In this document: positions 33,712-43,520 of the stretch, one piece after another
How positions within the stretch are numbered: position 1 is the first letter of the stretch
Layout of the letters: every line of letters begins with the position of its first letter
Assembly: GCA_964347835.1 (NCBI GenBank)
Contig: CAYFZR010000014.1
Location: 1 to 49,082, forward strand
From: CAYFZR01 sp964347835 [NCBI: uncultured archaeon]
GTDB lineage: Archaea > CAYFZR01
Direction of reading: 5' to 3'
Length of the DNA stretch: 49,082 nt
Notes under the pieces: generated by a model
The model's input: only the letters and a program-made list of their open reading frames with translations
Told to the model about the DNA's origin: nothing
Databases searched by the model: none
Translations under genes and position numbers: made by a program

Positions 33712-34989
33712 TTGGAATTTATGATTGAGAGCATACATGCTAGAGAAATCCTCGACTCAAGAGGAAATCCTTCAGTAGAAGTAGATGTATATACATTATA
33801 TGGATTTGGAAGGGCTGCGATTCCATCAGGCGCCTCTACAGGAACCCATGAGGCGTTAGAACTAAGAGATGCTGGAGAGAGATACCACGGAAAGGGAGTA
33901 ACTAAGGCAGTTAATAACGTAAACGAAGTTATAGCACCTGAGATAGTTGGAATGAATGTGTTATCACAGAGAGAGATAGACGAGAAGATGATTGAATTAG
34001 ATGGAACTGATAATAAATCAATACTCGGCGCGAATGCTATATTAGGTGTTTCTTTAGCAGTTGCTAAGACAGCGGCGTCTTCTCTCGATATTCCCCTATA
34101 CAGGTATATCGGTGGCCTCAATACATATGTATTGCCTGTGCCCCAATTAAACGTCATAAATGGAGGAGAGCACGCTGGAAATGAATTGGATATCCAAGAG
34201 TTTATGATTATGCCCATAGGAGCGCCTTCATTTAGAGAAGCCATCAGAATGAGTTCTGAAGTGTACCATGGATTGGGTAAACTCCTCGTAAAAAAATACG
34301 GGCTCATCGCAAAAAATGTTGGAGACGAGGGCGGATATGCACCACCTCTGAAAAAGACTCACGATGCATTAGACGTGATATGCGAGGCCATAGAGGAGTC
34401 TTACGATCTTGAAAATGAATTTGCACTTGCATTAGACTGTGCTGCGAGTAGTTTCTTCAAAAATGGAGATTATGTTATGGAAGACAAAAAGTTATCAGGC
34501 GGCGAGTTAGTTGATTTTTACAGTGAGTTGGTGAGCGTATACCCAATCGTATCGATTGAGGACCCCTTTGAAGAGGAAGGGTTCGATGATTTTGCTGAAC
34601 TAAACAACGAGATTGGAAGCAAGATTCAAATCGTAGGCGATGATTTGTATGTCACCAACGCAAGGAGATTTGAGATGGGCATAGAAAAAGGCTCTACAAA
34701 CGCGATTTTATTAAAGGTAAATCAGATAGGCACATTAACCGAGGCACTAGACGTTGCTAATTTAGCCTTCAGAAACAACCAATCTGTTGTCGTTAGCCAT
34801 AGATCTGGTGAAACCGAGGATACGTTCATAGCAGACTTGGCACTAGGAATATCTTCCGGTCAAATAAAAACAGGGGCTCCGGCACGGAGTGAGAGAACCG
34901 CGAAGTATAACAGACTAATGAGAATCGAGGAATATACCCCCGAGGCATATTATCCGGGAAAAGATTTTAGGAGGCTGTTCCGGAGGTAA
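33712..34989 (+). CDS. eno: enolase
   Basis: 425 residues from TTG 33712, with AGGTGA five bases upstream. GTG 33703 and ATG 33721 are the alternatives, and MEFMIESIHAREILDSRGNPSVEV fits the family start. It interconverts 2-phosphoglycerate and phosphoenolpyruvate in glycolysis/gluconeogenesis. Catalytic and metal residues are visible in GDEGGYAPPL, DCAASSFF, SIEDPFEEEG, GDDL, LLKVNQIGT and VSHRSGETED. Length is normal. The surface protein gene follows with five bases between. Confidence 0.95.
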   Translation: MEFMIESIHAREILDSRGNPSVEVDVYTLYGFGRAAIPSGASTGTHEALELRDAGERYHGKGVTKAVNNVNEVIAPEIVGMNVLSQREIDEKMIELDGTDNKSILGANAILGVSLAVAKTAASSLDIPLYRYIGGLNTYVLPVPQLNVINGGEHAGNELDIQEFMIMPIGAPSFREAIRMSSEVYHGLGKLLVKKYGLIAKNVGDEGGYAPPLKKTHDALDVICEAIEESYDLENEFALALDCAASSFFKNGDYVMEDKKLSGGELVDFYSELVSVYPIVSIEDPFEEEGFDDFAELNNEIGSKIQIVGDDLYVTNARRFEMGIEKGSTNAILLKVNQIGTLTEALDVANLAFRNNQSVVVSHRSGETEDTFIADLALGISSGQIKTGAPARSERTAKYNRLMRIEEYTPEAYYPGKDFRRLFRR

Positions 34990-34993
34990 TTAT

Positions 34994-35890
34994 GTGCGTA
35001 ATATAGGTTTATTGTTGTTGATATTAGTAGTGATTCCTGCACTCTCTGCGTTTTGGATTTATATATCAAAATTCGAAGGGCTTGAATTAAAACCCGGAGA
35101 ATCATTAGAATTCTCTGTTAGCTCAAGTGATCCTTGTACAGTTGAATTAATCTTGCCAGAAGTGCTCAAGGCTGATGAAAGCCGTAAAGAAATAGAAAAA
35201 CGACCGAACAACTGGGTCACCTTCATTCTTAAAGCAGAGGAGGATGCTAATCCTGGTTACTATAGAGTAGATGTCATCTGCTATCAAGATGGGAATGAAG
35301 TTGGTAGAGATCACGCGCTAATAAATATTAAAGGCATAAGTAAAAAAGAAATAGTTGAAAGAGGAATTACTTTGGAACTCTTCCCTTCCTCGTTTTTGAG
35401 GGAGGGTAAGATCGACACCATAATGGTAATCGGCAGCGGCGCTCCTGCGCAAGATTTAGTTAGCGCAACCGAACTTGCATCTTATTTCGGAACCTTTGCC
35501 GAGAGGGGGGAATTTTTATCTTCCAGCACGGACAAGGAGATGCCAGATGCGATCTTTGCTAACAATAATCTAATAGTCATTGGAGGGGCTGCAATAAATA
35601 CAGTGAGTGCAAAAATAAACGAAGATTTACCGGTAAGGTTTTCCAAGAACGGAGACTGGAGCCTTACTTCAGAGAACGGAAAGTATGTTGAACCGGGTAC
35701 TGGAGTCGTAGAAATAATAACTAATCCTAAGAACCCGGAGAAAAACATTTTGGTTGTTGCTGGACTTGATAGATGGGGTACTTATGCAGGAGTTAGGTAC
35801 CTGATCTCTTCCTACAAGCAGGTATCTAATGAGCATTATGCAGTAGTAAAAAAGGAGAACGGCTCCATAAAAATATTAGAATCAGGATAA
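34994..35890 (+). CDS. surface protein with S-layer-like C-terminal module
   Basis: 298 residues from GTG 34994, preceded by GGAGG seven bases away. An N-terminal hydrophobic segment (about 3-18) is followed by a beta-sandwich-like domain (about 20-120, [24 protein letters not shown]) and the shared module: [37 protein letters not shown]. Compared with the other two copies it has Ala-Ile-Asn in place of Pro-Val-Asn. It overlaps the L10e gene tail-to-tail by nine bases. Probably extracellular and linked to the cell envelope. Confidence 0.6.
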   Translation: MRNIGLLLLILVVIPALSAFWIYISKFEGLELKPGESLEFSVSSSDPCTVELILPEVLKADESRKEIEKRPNNWVTFILKAEEDANPGYYRVDVICYQDGNEVGRDHALINIKGISKKEIVERGITLELFPSSFLREGKIDTIMVIGSGAPAQDLVSATELASYFGTFAERGEFLSSSTDKEMPDAIFANNNLIVIGGAAINTVSAKINEDLPVRFSKNGDWSLTSENGKYVEPGTGVVEIITNPKNPEKNILVVAGLDRWGTYAGVRYLISSYKQVSNEHYAVVKKENGSIKILESG

Positions 35891-36388
35891 TTCTTTAATA
35901 TCAATCCTGCACGGCATTGGCATTTTCATAGCTGCTCTTCTGAGGGCATCCTTCGCAACTTTTATGCTCTCTTTCTTCAATCTAACTGTAATTATGGACT
36001 GATTCGCTTTAACTCTCGCCGCAGTGCTGACAGGTTTTCCAAATGATCTTCTCATTCCATCCTGTACTCTATCTGCCCCAGCGCCTACGGCCATCTTGTT
36101 TTCCCTTAGTACATGGTGTGGATATGTCATTATCTTTAAATGGTAGTTCATTCTCCCGATTTTTGTATGGAGATACCTATTAGAGGCTACCCTTGCAGCC
36201 TCAAGAGCAGTATGTCTCACCTGAGCACTTTCGTCTGCGATAAGACTAACTAAGGTATCGAATTTCCCAGTGACATTTCCCATGTTGTACTGAACTATTT
36301 TTATTCCTGGAATGCCCCTCATGAATTGTCTCTTGGTGTAAGCAGGTCCTTTTATCTCTCTGTACATCCTTCCTGGCTTTCTTACCAT
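35882..36388 (-). CDS. rpl10e: ribosomal protein L10e (uL16 family)
   Basis: 168 residues from ATG 36388, chosen because GGTGGGATC lies immediately upstream and a TATA element (CTTTATAAAC, about 36417-36427) gives a short leader; a longer frame to 36451 is therefore not used. It matches archaeal L10e: [58 protein letters not shown]. Large-subunit protein near the peptidyl-transferase/5S region. Length is typical. Confidence 0.94.
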   Translation of the reverse strand: MVRKPGRMYREIKGPAYTKRQFMRGIPGIKIVQYNMGNVTGKFDTLVSLIADESAQVRHTALEAARVASNRYLHTKIGRMNYHLKIMTYPHHVLRENKMAVGAGADRVQDGMRRSFGKPVSTAARVKANQSIITVRLKKESIKVAKDALRRAAMKMPMPCRIDIKELS

Positions 36389-36416
36389 TTTGATCCCACC
36401 AGAAATACTCTGAGTA

Positions 36417-36427
36417 AGTTTATAAAG
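36417..36427 (-). promoter_or_regulatory. TATA box for the L10e gene
   Basis: On the minus strand the sequence reads CTTTATAAAC, about 30-38 bases upstream of the ATG at 36388. This fixes the shorter start for L10e, because a start at 36451 would lie upstream of the promoter. Confidence 0.5.
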
Positions 36428-36494
36428 TTTGTGCTTAGTGGGACGCTGCATACCGAAGGAAACAAATAAATGTTAAACTCAAAACAATGATTCT

Positions 36495-38528
36495 ATGAAA
36501 AGTATACTTATCATCACTGAAAAACCAAAGAGTAGTTTGAGGATAGCGAGTGCTTTAGCAGAGGAAAGACCCATAAAAAAGACTGAAAAAAAGGTATCAT
36601 ATTACGAATTTTATAGGAATGGTAACAAAATCATTATTTGCTCAGCAGTTGGACATCTTTTTACGTTAAAACAGTCTTCCACGAAATGGGAGTATCCAGT
36701 TTTCGATGTTGAGTGGAGACCAAGATACCAAGTAAATAAAAAGGACTTCTACGTGAAAAATTACAGCGATTTAATAAAAAAAATAGCCAAACAAGTTGAG
36801 GAATGCATAATAGCCACTGATTATGATATAGAAGGGGAACTTTTAGGATACAACATACTTCGCTTCCTATGCGATGAAAGAAAATCACATAGAATGCATT
36901 TTTCTACTTTAACGAAGCGGGAACTAATTCAAGCTTTCAATAATTTGGATAATTTGAATTACAGACTCGTAGATGCTGGAGAATGTAGACACGTATTGGA
37001 CTGGTTTTACGGCATAAATGTTTCCCGCGCACTATCCTTATCTCTAAAAAGAAGTTCAAATCAGTTTGCAATACTTAGTGCGGGAAGAGTCCAGGCACCT
37101 TGTTTGAAAATATTGGCGGAAAGGGAGGAGGAGATAAAGAACTTTGAGCCTACGCCTTATTGGATCATTCAGCTCTTATTTTCAGTAAATGGCGATAAAT
37201 TTGTAGCGAATTATGAAAAAGGAATTTTTTATAAAAAAGAAGAAGCAGAGAAGGTATTTAATGAATGTAAATCCAAATTCGCTTCGGTTTTAGAAGTTTC
37301 AAGGAAGAGATTCAAGCACAGTCCACCATACCCCTTTGATCTTACATCTCTGCAGGGTGAGGCATACGCAAAGTTGGGGTTTTCGCCAACCAAAACTCAA
37401 AATACTGCACAATCCCTTTATGAATCTGGTCTCATATCTTATCCAAGGACGGCATCTCAAAAACTCCCCCCTACTGTAGATTATCATGGTATAATTAACT
37501 CTCTCAACTTGAACCCTATGTTTAAGGAATTTACCGAGATGCTTATTTCAAAAAAATTGAGACCAAATGAGGGTAAAAAAGATGATCCTGCTCATCCTTC
37601 CATATATCCTACCGGAGAAATGCCAGTTGATTTAAAAAGGGATGAATTAAGATTGTACAAGTTAATAGTTCACAGATTTTTGAGCGTTTTTGGTGATCCT
37701 GCTATAAAAGAAAGTGTAAATATAGTTTTGGAACTTGATGGTCATAAATTCAATCTAAAGGGCATTAATTTAATTGAAGAAGGTTGGTTAAGTCTTTACG
37801 GAGAATTTGCAAAAAAAGAAGAAGTATTTCTTCCTCATTTAAAGGTTGGAGATGTAGTCCAAGTTAAAAAGGTAGAATTTCAAGAAAAAAAGACCAAACC
37901 ACCTTCAAGGTATAATCCAGCGAGTATCATACGCGAATTAGAAAAAAGAGGTCTTGGAACCAAGGCGACAAGAGCACCGATATTAGATACTCTGTTTAAG
38001 CGCGGTTATATCAGGGGAAGGCATATTGAGGTAACTGAATTAGGCGGTGCAGTTGTTGATGTATTGACGAAACACGTACCAGAGATAGTAAGTGAAGAAT
38101 TAACAAGAGAATTTGAGGAGAAAATGAATGCCGTAGAGACAGGAGATTCAAAAAAAGAAGAGGTAATTGAAGAGGCTAAAGAAAGACTGACATCTATACT
38201 GAAAGAGTACCAACAAAAAGAGAAAAAAATCGGAGAAGAACTTGGAAAAGCACTCAATGAATATTACGAGAAAAAATACGTCTTAGGGAAATGTCCTAAG
38301 TGTGACGGACATCTTAAGGTGGTGCGCTCAAAGAAGACAAAAAAACGTTTCATAGGGTGCTCAAATTATCCAGAATGTACAGAAAGTTATCCGTTGCCAC
38401 AGAAAGGAGGAATAAGGTCAGCAAACAAAAACTGTCCTGAGTGTAATCTTCCTATGGTTGCGACAACTGGAAGAAATATTAGGGTGTTCTGTCCAAATCT
38501 CTCTTGTGTTTCGAATAAAAGGCTTTAG
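36495..38528 (+). CDS. topA: DNA topoisomerase type IA
   Basis: 677 residues. Toprim domain at the N-terminus (LIITEKPKSS; acidic ATDYDIEGE at about 107-115). The active-site Tyr316 is in GLISYPRTAS. The core also has SAGRVQAP and RGLGTKATRAPILDTLFKRGYI. Two C-terminal zinc-binding Cys4 motifs follow: CPKCDG...CSNYPEC and CPECN...CPNLSC. It relaxes negative supercoils through a 5'-phosphotyrosine intermediate. Length fits archaeal topoisomerase III/I-type enzymes. There is no helicase domain, so it is not reverse gyrase. Confidence 0.93.
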   Translation: MKSILIITEKPKSSLRIASALAEERPIKKTEKKVSYYEFYRNGNKIIICSAVGHLFTLKQSSTKWEYPVFDVEWRPRYQVNKKDFYVKNYSDLIKKIAKQVEECIIATDYDIEGELLGYNILRFLCDERKSHRMHFSTLTKRELIQAFNNLDNLNYRLVDAGECRHVLDWFYGINVSRALSLSLKRSSNQFAILSAGRVQAPCLKILAEREEEIKNFEPTPYWIIQLLFSVNGDKFVANYEKGIFYKKEEAEKVFNECKSKFASVLEVSRKRFKHSPPYPFDLTSLQGEAYAKLGFSPTKTQNTAQSLYESGLISYPRTASQKLPPTVDYHGIINSLNLNPMFKEFTEMLISKKLRPNEGKKDDPAHPSIYPTGEMPVDLKRDELRLYKLIVHRFLSVFGDPAIKESVNIVLELDGHKFNLKGINLIEEGWLSLYGEFAKKEEVFLPHLKVGDVVQVKKVEFQEKKTKPPSRYNPASIIRELEKRGLGTKATRAPILDTLFKRGYIRGRHIEVTELGGAVVDVLTKHVPEIVSEELTREFEEKMNAVETGDSKKEEVIEEAKERLTSILKEYQQKEKKIGEELGKALNEYYEKKYVLGKCPKCDGHLKVVRSKKTKKRFIGCSNYPECTESYPLPQKGGIRSANKNCPECNLPMVATTGRNIRVFCPNLSCVSNKRL

Positions 38529-38541
38529 ATTTTTATAATTT

Positions 38542-39090
38542 TTATCGGTCCAGATTTTCAAGGAGATAGAGGTTCTCTCTTATGTTTTCCATTATCTTTT
38601 TTTCATCACCAATGAATACAGGTATCTTGCTAGCGTTACAGAATTTTGCTGCGTCTTGTTCTATCTCTTTTGAGAATATCCATCCTTTTCCGAGTACATC
38701 ATACAATTTGCTCCAGGTTGCCATCGCCTCTCTCAAGTTTAAATAATCTAAATACTCTATCAGTATATTTCTCGTTTTAGAATGCTGTTTTTCTATTTTC
38801 AAAAAGAAACTGTGCAAGACCCCTGATTTACCTTGAACTTTTGGAAACATTTCAGACTCATACCCTAAACGTCCAAAAAATTCTTCCCAGTCGCCTAGAA
38901 TTCCATCGAAATCGTTATTATCATTTTCCGTTATAAAAATATCTTCCCAACCATCTAATTCCGAAAATCTTAAATTAGTAGTCCCTACTTCGTAGAGTGA
39001 CTTCGGAATCTTTCCTACTTTGTAAACACTCTTGACTTTGTTCTTCGCTTGGTATAATCCTTCTTTCTTATTCCATAGCAAGTATTTCAC
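38542..39090 (-). CDS. 182-residue protein of unknown function
   Basis: A soluble acidic protein. An N-terminal beta-rich section (KYLLWNKKEGLYQAKNKVKSVYKVG) precedes an acidic loop (DNNDFDGILGDWEEFFG) and a long helical C-terminal half (IEYLDYLNLREAMATWSKLYDVLG). No motif or family is recognised. It is convergent with topA and has an upstream AT-rich region of about 360 bases shared with the KaiC-like gene. Confidence 0.55.
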   Translation of the reverse strand: MKYLLWNKKEGLYQAKNKVKSVYKVGKIPKSLYEVGTTNLRFSELDGWEDIFITENDNNDFDGILGDWEEFFGRLGYESEMFPKVQGKSGVLHSFFLKIEKQHSKTRNILIEYLDYLNLREAMATWSKLYDVLGKGWIFSKEIEQDAAKFCNASKIPVFIGDEKKIMENIRENLYLLENLDR

Positions 39091-39448
39091 CCAACAGAAA
39101 ATAGTGAGAGACTATTATTTAATTATTTCCCCTAATAAACCATTGTTTATGACATGCGTCTGACATTAGAAATTAAATAAAAAAAGAACCAAATAAAAGT
39201 CTATTCAATCTCGATCTTTCCTTTATTCTCGGTAGACATTCATTTAGATAATTTATAGTTTGAGTTTCTATACCCTTTAAATACCTTCAAGTGTAGTTTA
39301 AAAGATCAAGAACAAAATATATGCGGGATGTGAAATAAATCCGTTCGTTTTTTATACAAAGGCATTCATATAGAGATTAAATAAGAGATATCCAAAAATC
39401 GTATATATCCTAAGAGATAAAATATTATAGATAAAAGGTGCTCCGAAA
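39091..39448. other. 358-base divergent promoter region
   Basis: AT-rich, between the hypothetical gene at 38542 and the second KaiC-like gene. TATA-like elements are at about 39252-39262 (TTTATAGTTTG) and about 39400-39410 (CGTATATATCC). Two near-copies of AGAGATA flank the latter. No coding frame or stable fold was seen. Confidence 0.35.
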
Positions 39449-40174
39449 ATGAGAAAGATTTCCACGGGCATTTCAGGATTCGATCAAATCTTAGGAGGAG
39501 GGATACCAAAAAACAGATCAATTTTGGTGACCGGGAGCACAGGAACTGGAAAGAGTATATTTTCAACTCAATTCTTGTACGGAGGTGCACAGTTAGGAGA
39601 GCCTGGAGTACTGGTAACACTGGAAGAGAGGCCTCGCAACATTCGGGAAAACATGTTACAGTTTGGCTGGAACTTAAAGGAACTTGAAAAACAGAAATTA
39701 TTTGCCATCGTAGATGCTTCCGCCGCGAGAGTAGGAATTCCAACCGATGAAACATATGTTGAAATGAGACCGTTTGAATTAGATGGATTATTAGAGACAA
39801 TAAAGAAGGTAATTTCCGAAACATATGCCGAAAGATTGGTTGTTGACTCGTTAAACGCCATAGCATTACAATTCGATACTGAATTTACGATGAGAAGGGA
39901 ACTACTTCGCTTCATATCAATTATTGAAGATTTCGGTAGTACTGCCATATTTACAACAGAGACGGAGCCACAAACCAGGAGTTTATCAAAACACGGCATT
40001 GAGGAATATATTACATCAGGAGTTGTTCAATTGCTCCTTCGAGAAAAAGGAGGCAAATTGAGAAGGAGTCTAATAATTCACAAGATGAGAGGGGTGGGAC
40101 ATAGCCTCAAGAGGCATCCTTTCGAAATATCGAATGAAGGGATTGTGGTTTATCCAGAGGAAGAAGCCTTTTAA
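39449..40174 (+). CDS. KaiC-like RecA-superfamily ATPase (second copy)
   Basis: 241 residues, one domain. The N-terminal TGISGFDQILGGGIPKNR precedes Walker A GSTGTGKS (29-36); Walker B is RLVVDSLNAIAL. The C-terminal lobe contains GGKLRRSLIIHKMRG, the usual KaiC-family substrate/subunit strand. It is similar in architecture to the copy at 5561 but clearly diverged. It is followed after 17 bases by the mini-thioredoxin gene, which suggests co-transcription. Function unknown. Confidence 0.85.
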   Translation: MRKISTGISGFDQILGGGIPKNRSILVTGSTGTGKSIFSTQFLYGGAQLGEPGVLVTLEERPRNIRENMLQFGWNLKELEKQKLFAIVDASAARVGIPTDETYVEMRPFELDGLLETIKKVISETYAERLVVDSLNAIALQFDTEFTMRRELLRFISIIEDFGSTAIFTTETEPQTRSLSKHGIEEYITSGVVQLLLREKGGKLRRSLIIHKMRGVGHSLKRHPFEISNEGIVVYPEEEAF

Positions 40175-40191
40175 CTTTTTTTGGTGGAATT

Positions 40192-40461
40192 ATGGTCGAA
40201 ATAGAGGTTTTTACCACTCCCAATTGTGTCTATTGTCCTTATGCCTTAGATATCGTGACGAAGGTTGCGTCAGGATTTCAGAATGTGTCCGTTGAGGAAG
40301 TTGACATATCTAAGCCGGTGGGCAGGATAAGAGCAATGAGTTACGGTGTCGAAGGAACGCCAACAATCGTCGTAAACGGCCTCGTAAGATTCGTGGGAGT
40401 ACCTGATCCTGCTGAACTGACATCTGTCTTTGAACAAGAGCTTGAGAAGAGAAAAAATTAA
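40192..40461 (+). CDS. mini-thioredoxin / glutaredoxin-like protein
   Basis: 89 residues. The redox site CVYC is at 12-15, preceded by EVFTTPNC, and the cis-Pro loop GVEGTPTIVVNG is conserved. This is the short archaeal thioredoxin/glutaredoxin class (MJ0307-like in outline). It reduces or isomerises disulfides. It follows the KaiC-like gene closely. Confidence 0.85.
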   Translation: MVEIEVFTTPNCVYCPYALDIVTKVASGFQNVSVEEVDISKPVGRIRAMSYGVEGTPTIVVNGLVRFVGVPDPAELTSVFEQELEKRKN

Positions 40462-40509
40462 ACGAAAGATATTTATTCGAAACTCATTAACTCTCTTTTG
40501 TGATCTTTG

Positions 40510-41826
40510 ATGAGATGGTTGTTGCTATTGATTTTACTGATTGGAGTTGCATATGCCAAGCCAGAAATAGTCGTTGAGAAACATCTATCTGATGATTCTA
40601 TAAGCGTAAATGGGTCGGCCCAAGTCACGATAAGAATTTCAAACGTAGGAGAAGATACTGCTTTAAATATAAATGTCGATGATTTTCTCCCAGAAGATTT
40701 TGAATTGAGCGGTCAAAGAAGTTGGCCAGATAAAATAGAAGCTGGGGAAACAGTTGAAGTCGTCTACTTTTTGAAGGCTCTAGAAGAAGGATCCTCTCAT
40801 GTTAGTCCTATCAGTATTAAATACGAGGATTCCGGGGGTAACGATTACACTGCTGTATCAGAGCCTTCAGATATAAGGGTTTGGAGCAGAGATACAATTT
40901 TCACGATAATGAAGAAAGTTGATAAGAAACAGGTACCGAAGGAAGGAACATTAACCGTTATATTAGAACTTGAGAATCTCGGAAAAAGTAGAATAGAGAA
41001 TATTAACGTAGAAGACACCGTACCAGAGGAATTTGATATACTAGAGACGGACCTTGGCGCCATCAATATCAATTTCGTAGGGAATGAAGGTAATGTCAGG
41101 GTGGATTTCGATCCACTGAATTATAAAGAGATTCGCTACACGTTAAGGGCAAAATCTGAAGGATCAGTATCTCTCGATTCCGCTAAAATCTCGTACGAAT
41201 ACGCTGGAGAAACTATTGAAGAAGAGTCAAATAAGGTTACAGTAACAGTAGGTCCCTATAAACCTCCCGAGGAAGAAAAACCTGAAGAGCCTGAAGAAAA
41301 TGTCACCGAACCCGTGAAAAAAGAGGCAATCATAATTGTTACGAAACAGATAGATAAAAGCGTGATTGAAGAGGGTAACAGTGTAGAAGTTACAATAAGG
41401 GTTAGGAATGATGGTGCCGGAGAAGCGAATGGAGTAAGGGTACTGGATACTGTTCCAGAGGGATTTAGTCTTATATCGGGCTCCACTACCAAGACATATG
41501 CCTCCCTGATGCCGGGGTTGCGAGAAGAATTCAGTTACGTTGTTGAATGCAACAAACCTATGAATTACACTCTACCTACCGCTCAAGTCGTCTTCAACGA
41601 TGAAGTAGGAACACATAGCATTAAGTCAAATGAGGTAGAACTTTCTGTCATAGAAGCAGGTATAAAATTCCCAGAGATACCATGGAAGAGAATTGGGATC
41701 GGTACGTTGGTTTTGGCTCTGGCAATAGGCATTGTCTTAGGCATAACTAAGATATCAGTTCAGAAGAAGCCTAAAGGATACGGTTATAAGAGGACTAGAA
41801 GGCCGCCTGGGTTAGGAAGACGGTGA
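40510..41826 (+). CDS. surface protein with three DUF11-type repeats and C-terminal anchor
   Basis: 438 residues from ATG 40510 (TTG 40507 precedes it). A signal peptide (RWLLLLILLIGVAYA) is cleaved before KPEIVVEK. Three repeats of about 100 residues share the DUF11-like pattern: VSVNGSAQVTIRISNVG ... VDDFLPEDFELSG, VPKEGTLTVILELENLG ... DTVPEEFDIL and IEEGNSVEVTIRVRNDG ... DTVPEGFSLISG. A Pro/Glu-rich linker (about 257-275) precedes repeat three. A membrane helix (about 398-418) and a basic tail (KGYGYKRTRRPPGLGRR) follow. It is probably a cell-envelope stalk. Confidence 0.75.
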   Translation: MRWLLLLILLIGVAYAKPEIVVEKHLSDDSISVNGSAQVTIRISNVGEDTALNINVDDFLPEDFELSGQRSWPDKIEAGETVEVVYFLKALEEGSSHVSPISIKYEDSGGNDYTAVSEPSDIRVWSRDTIFTIMKKVDKKQVPKEGTLTVILELENLGKSRIENINVEDTVPEEFDILETDLGAININFVGNEGNVRVDFDPLNYKEIRYTLRAKSEGSVSLDSAKISYEYAGETIEEESNKVTVTVGPYKPPEEEKPEEPEENVTEPVKKEAIIIVTKQIDKSVIEEGNSVEVTIRVRNDGAGEANGVRVLDTVPEGFSLISGSTTKTYASLMPGLREEFSYVVECNKPMNYTLPTAQVVFNDEVGTHSIKSNEVELSVIEAGIKFPEIPWKRIGIGTLVLALAIGIVLGITKISVQKKPKGYGYKRTRRPPGLGRR

Positions 41827-42861
41827 TGTTTGAGATTTTAAATACGAAAATAAGTCTTTGAAGAAGAAAATTATCCTGTTTAAGAACTTTTTCCTTCGCA
41901 TTATTACTTGACTCGTCTTTTCTTCTGCATCTTTCCGGGCAGATTCCGCTAGATCATATGCAGTGTTAGCCACCGCTTTTGCACCATCATAGTCTCCATT
42001 TGTGTACGCATCATATGCCTGTGTGTGCTTCTGCTCTGCCAAAGAAAGTTGCTTTTCTGCCAGAGATACATCAATTTTTCTTTGTTTTGCATCGCTTATG
42101 GCACCTCTAGCCTCGAATATCTTATTTTTTGCCCTTTCTAAAGCATTGCTTGCATCCGCTATTTTCACTCTCAATTCTTCTTTTCCCTCTTCTATTTCTC
42201 TTTGCTCATATCTCACGTATATCCTATCCAAACGCGGAGAACTATACCTAAAAAAGGGGGGATTCAGTTGAACCGTCTCTGGTTTATCATAAATTTCCTG
42301 AGGGATAACGTTCGGAGGCAGTATAAGATCAAACTGTTTAATTTCTGGTAGATCACTTCCTCTGTACTTGACGTATCCAGGTAAATATATGTTATGAGAA
42401 AAAGTATCATAGATCTTTGAAGTATCGAAGTAGTTGATATTTTCCGCCTTTTTTACTGCGTTTAGTAAGGTGTACTCCCAGTATATTCTTTTATTTTTAT
42501 CGTCGAATACTAATAATGGTCTTTTGATATCTAAACTTTTGCTAAGTTCTTGATATCCTATATTTTCGGTGTAAGGGCCTCTATTGAGATTATTATAGTC
42601 TTCCGCGCTTAAAAATGCGCTGACTCTAACCGCTGCTACACCCGTTTCAGAGAGACTTACGCTCACTATGATGGTGTATTCTTCTTTTATATCTAAATTT
42701 CCACCATAGGGAGAATACGCAAAAGAACACCCTATCAAAAATAATATAGCGATGAATGGACAAACTTTACGAGTTAGGTGTGAAATGGTCAGAGAGAATG
42801 AGATGGAAGAGTATAAAAGATCCTTCAAGTATTTTTTAATTGGATTTTTATCTTTATTCAT
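41812..42861 (-). CDS. exported protein with C-terminal helical/coiled-coil repeats, unknown function
   Basis: The start is uncertain: ATG 42861 is used. GTG 42891 and TTG 42828 are other options, and all overlap the divergent SpoIIM-like gene by tens of bases. The mature start may be nearer the hydrophobic FIAILFLIGCSFAYS segment, whose LIGC could be a lipobox. The extracytoplasmic middle is beta-rich. It is followed by a Lys/Ala/Glu-rich helical repeat region (LERAKNKIFEARGAISDAKQ, LAEKQLSLAEQKHTQAYDAYTNGDYDGAKAVANTAYDLAESARKDAEE in outline) resembling a helical hairpin of the TPR/coiled-coil kind. No family is recognised. Confidence 0.55.
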   Translation of the reverse strand: MNKDKNPIKKYLKDLLYSSISFSLTISHLTRKVCPFIAILFLIGCSFAYSPYGGNLDIKEEYTIIVSVSLSETGVAAVRVSAFLSAEDYNNLNRGPYTENIGYQELSKSLDIKRPLLVFDDKNKRIYWEYTLLNAVKKAENINYFDTSKIYDTFSHNIYLPGYVKYRGSDLPEIKQFDLILPPNVIPQEIYDKPETVQLNPPFFRYSSPRLDRIYVRYEQREIEEGKEELRVKIADASNALERAKNKIFEARGAISDAKQRKIDVSLAEKQLSLAEQKHTQAYDAYTNGDYDGAKAVANTAYDLAESARKDAEEKTSQVIMRRKKFLNRIIFFFKDLFSYLKSQTSPSS

Positions 42862-43504
42862 AGTATTTGGGCTAATAACCACCAAGACCACCCTTTTGTA
42901 CCGTCTTTTATATGGTTATGTAGAGAGCAGGATCTCGGATCCTGTATCTAGCATTGGGGAAGATGTCCTCTCCCTTTTTGTATATATATCATTAAACAAT
43001 ATTTTCGTAGTATTTATGCTTATTGTAGGTGCAATTTCCTTTTTATACCTTGAGTTCTGGCTTATGAAATACCAGACATTCAGAAAATATGGAAGGGGAT
43101 CTCTAAGAGTAAGGGAAGAGATTCTTAAGATTACAAGACGAATCTCCTCAGATATAAAAGATTACAAAGATGTTATACTTTACATTACTCCAACGGCAAT
43201 TCTGTTCTTAAATGGAGGCATTATAGGGGGTTTGTTTGGATGTGTACTCGTTCAAGAAGGCATATTTGAATTTATAAACTCATTTTCAACTTTATTTCCT
43301 CATGGATTAATCGAGATACCTGCGATAATCATCGCAGGAGGGAGAGGATTTATTAATGCGAATAATTTTAGCCACTTTAGTGATCCAAAGGGGTTTTTAT
43401 ATCACACAAAAAGTTATTATAGAAACGGTTTGTGGAAAGATTCATTTGCGGTGGTATGTTTGATAGTAATTGGAAGCGCTTTAGAAGCAATTGAGACAAG
43501 TTGA
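42785..43504 (+). CDS. SpoIIM-like integral membrane protein
   Basis: 239 residues from ATG 42785, preceded by AGGTG. It has five or so hydrophobic helices. The family-like region is EGIFEFINSFSTLFPHGLIEIPAIIIAGGRGF, where the PHGLIEIPA motif marks the stage II sporulation protein M (DUF95) superfamily. In archaea this family has no known spore role and is sometimes linked with vesicle or membrane functions. It overlaps the 5' end of the exported protein gene on the other strand. Confidence 0.75.
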   Translation: MVRENEMEEYKRSFKYFLIGFLSLFIVFGLITTKTTLLYRLLYGYVESRISDPVSSIGEDVLSLFVYISLNNIFVVFMLIVGAISFLYLEFWLMKYQTFRKYGRGSLRVREEILKITRRISSDIKDYKDVILYITPTAILFLNGGIIGGLFGCVLVQEGIFEFINSFSTLFPHGLIEIPAIIIAGGRGFINANNFSHFSDPKGFLYHTKSYYRNGLWKDSFAVVCLIVIGSALEAIETS

Positions 43505-43520
43505 AATCTAGGGGGATACT

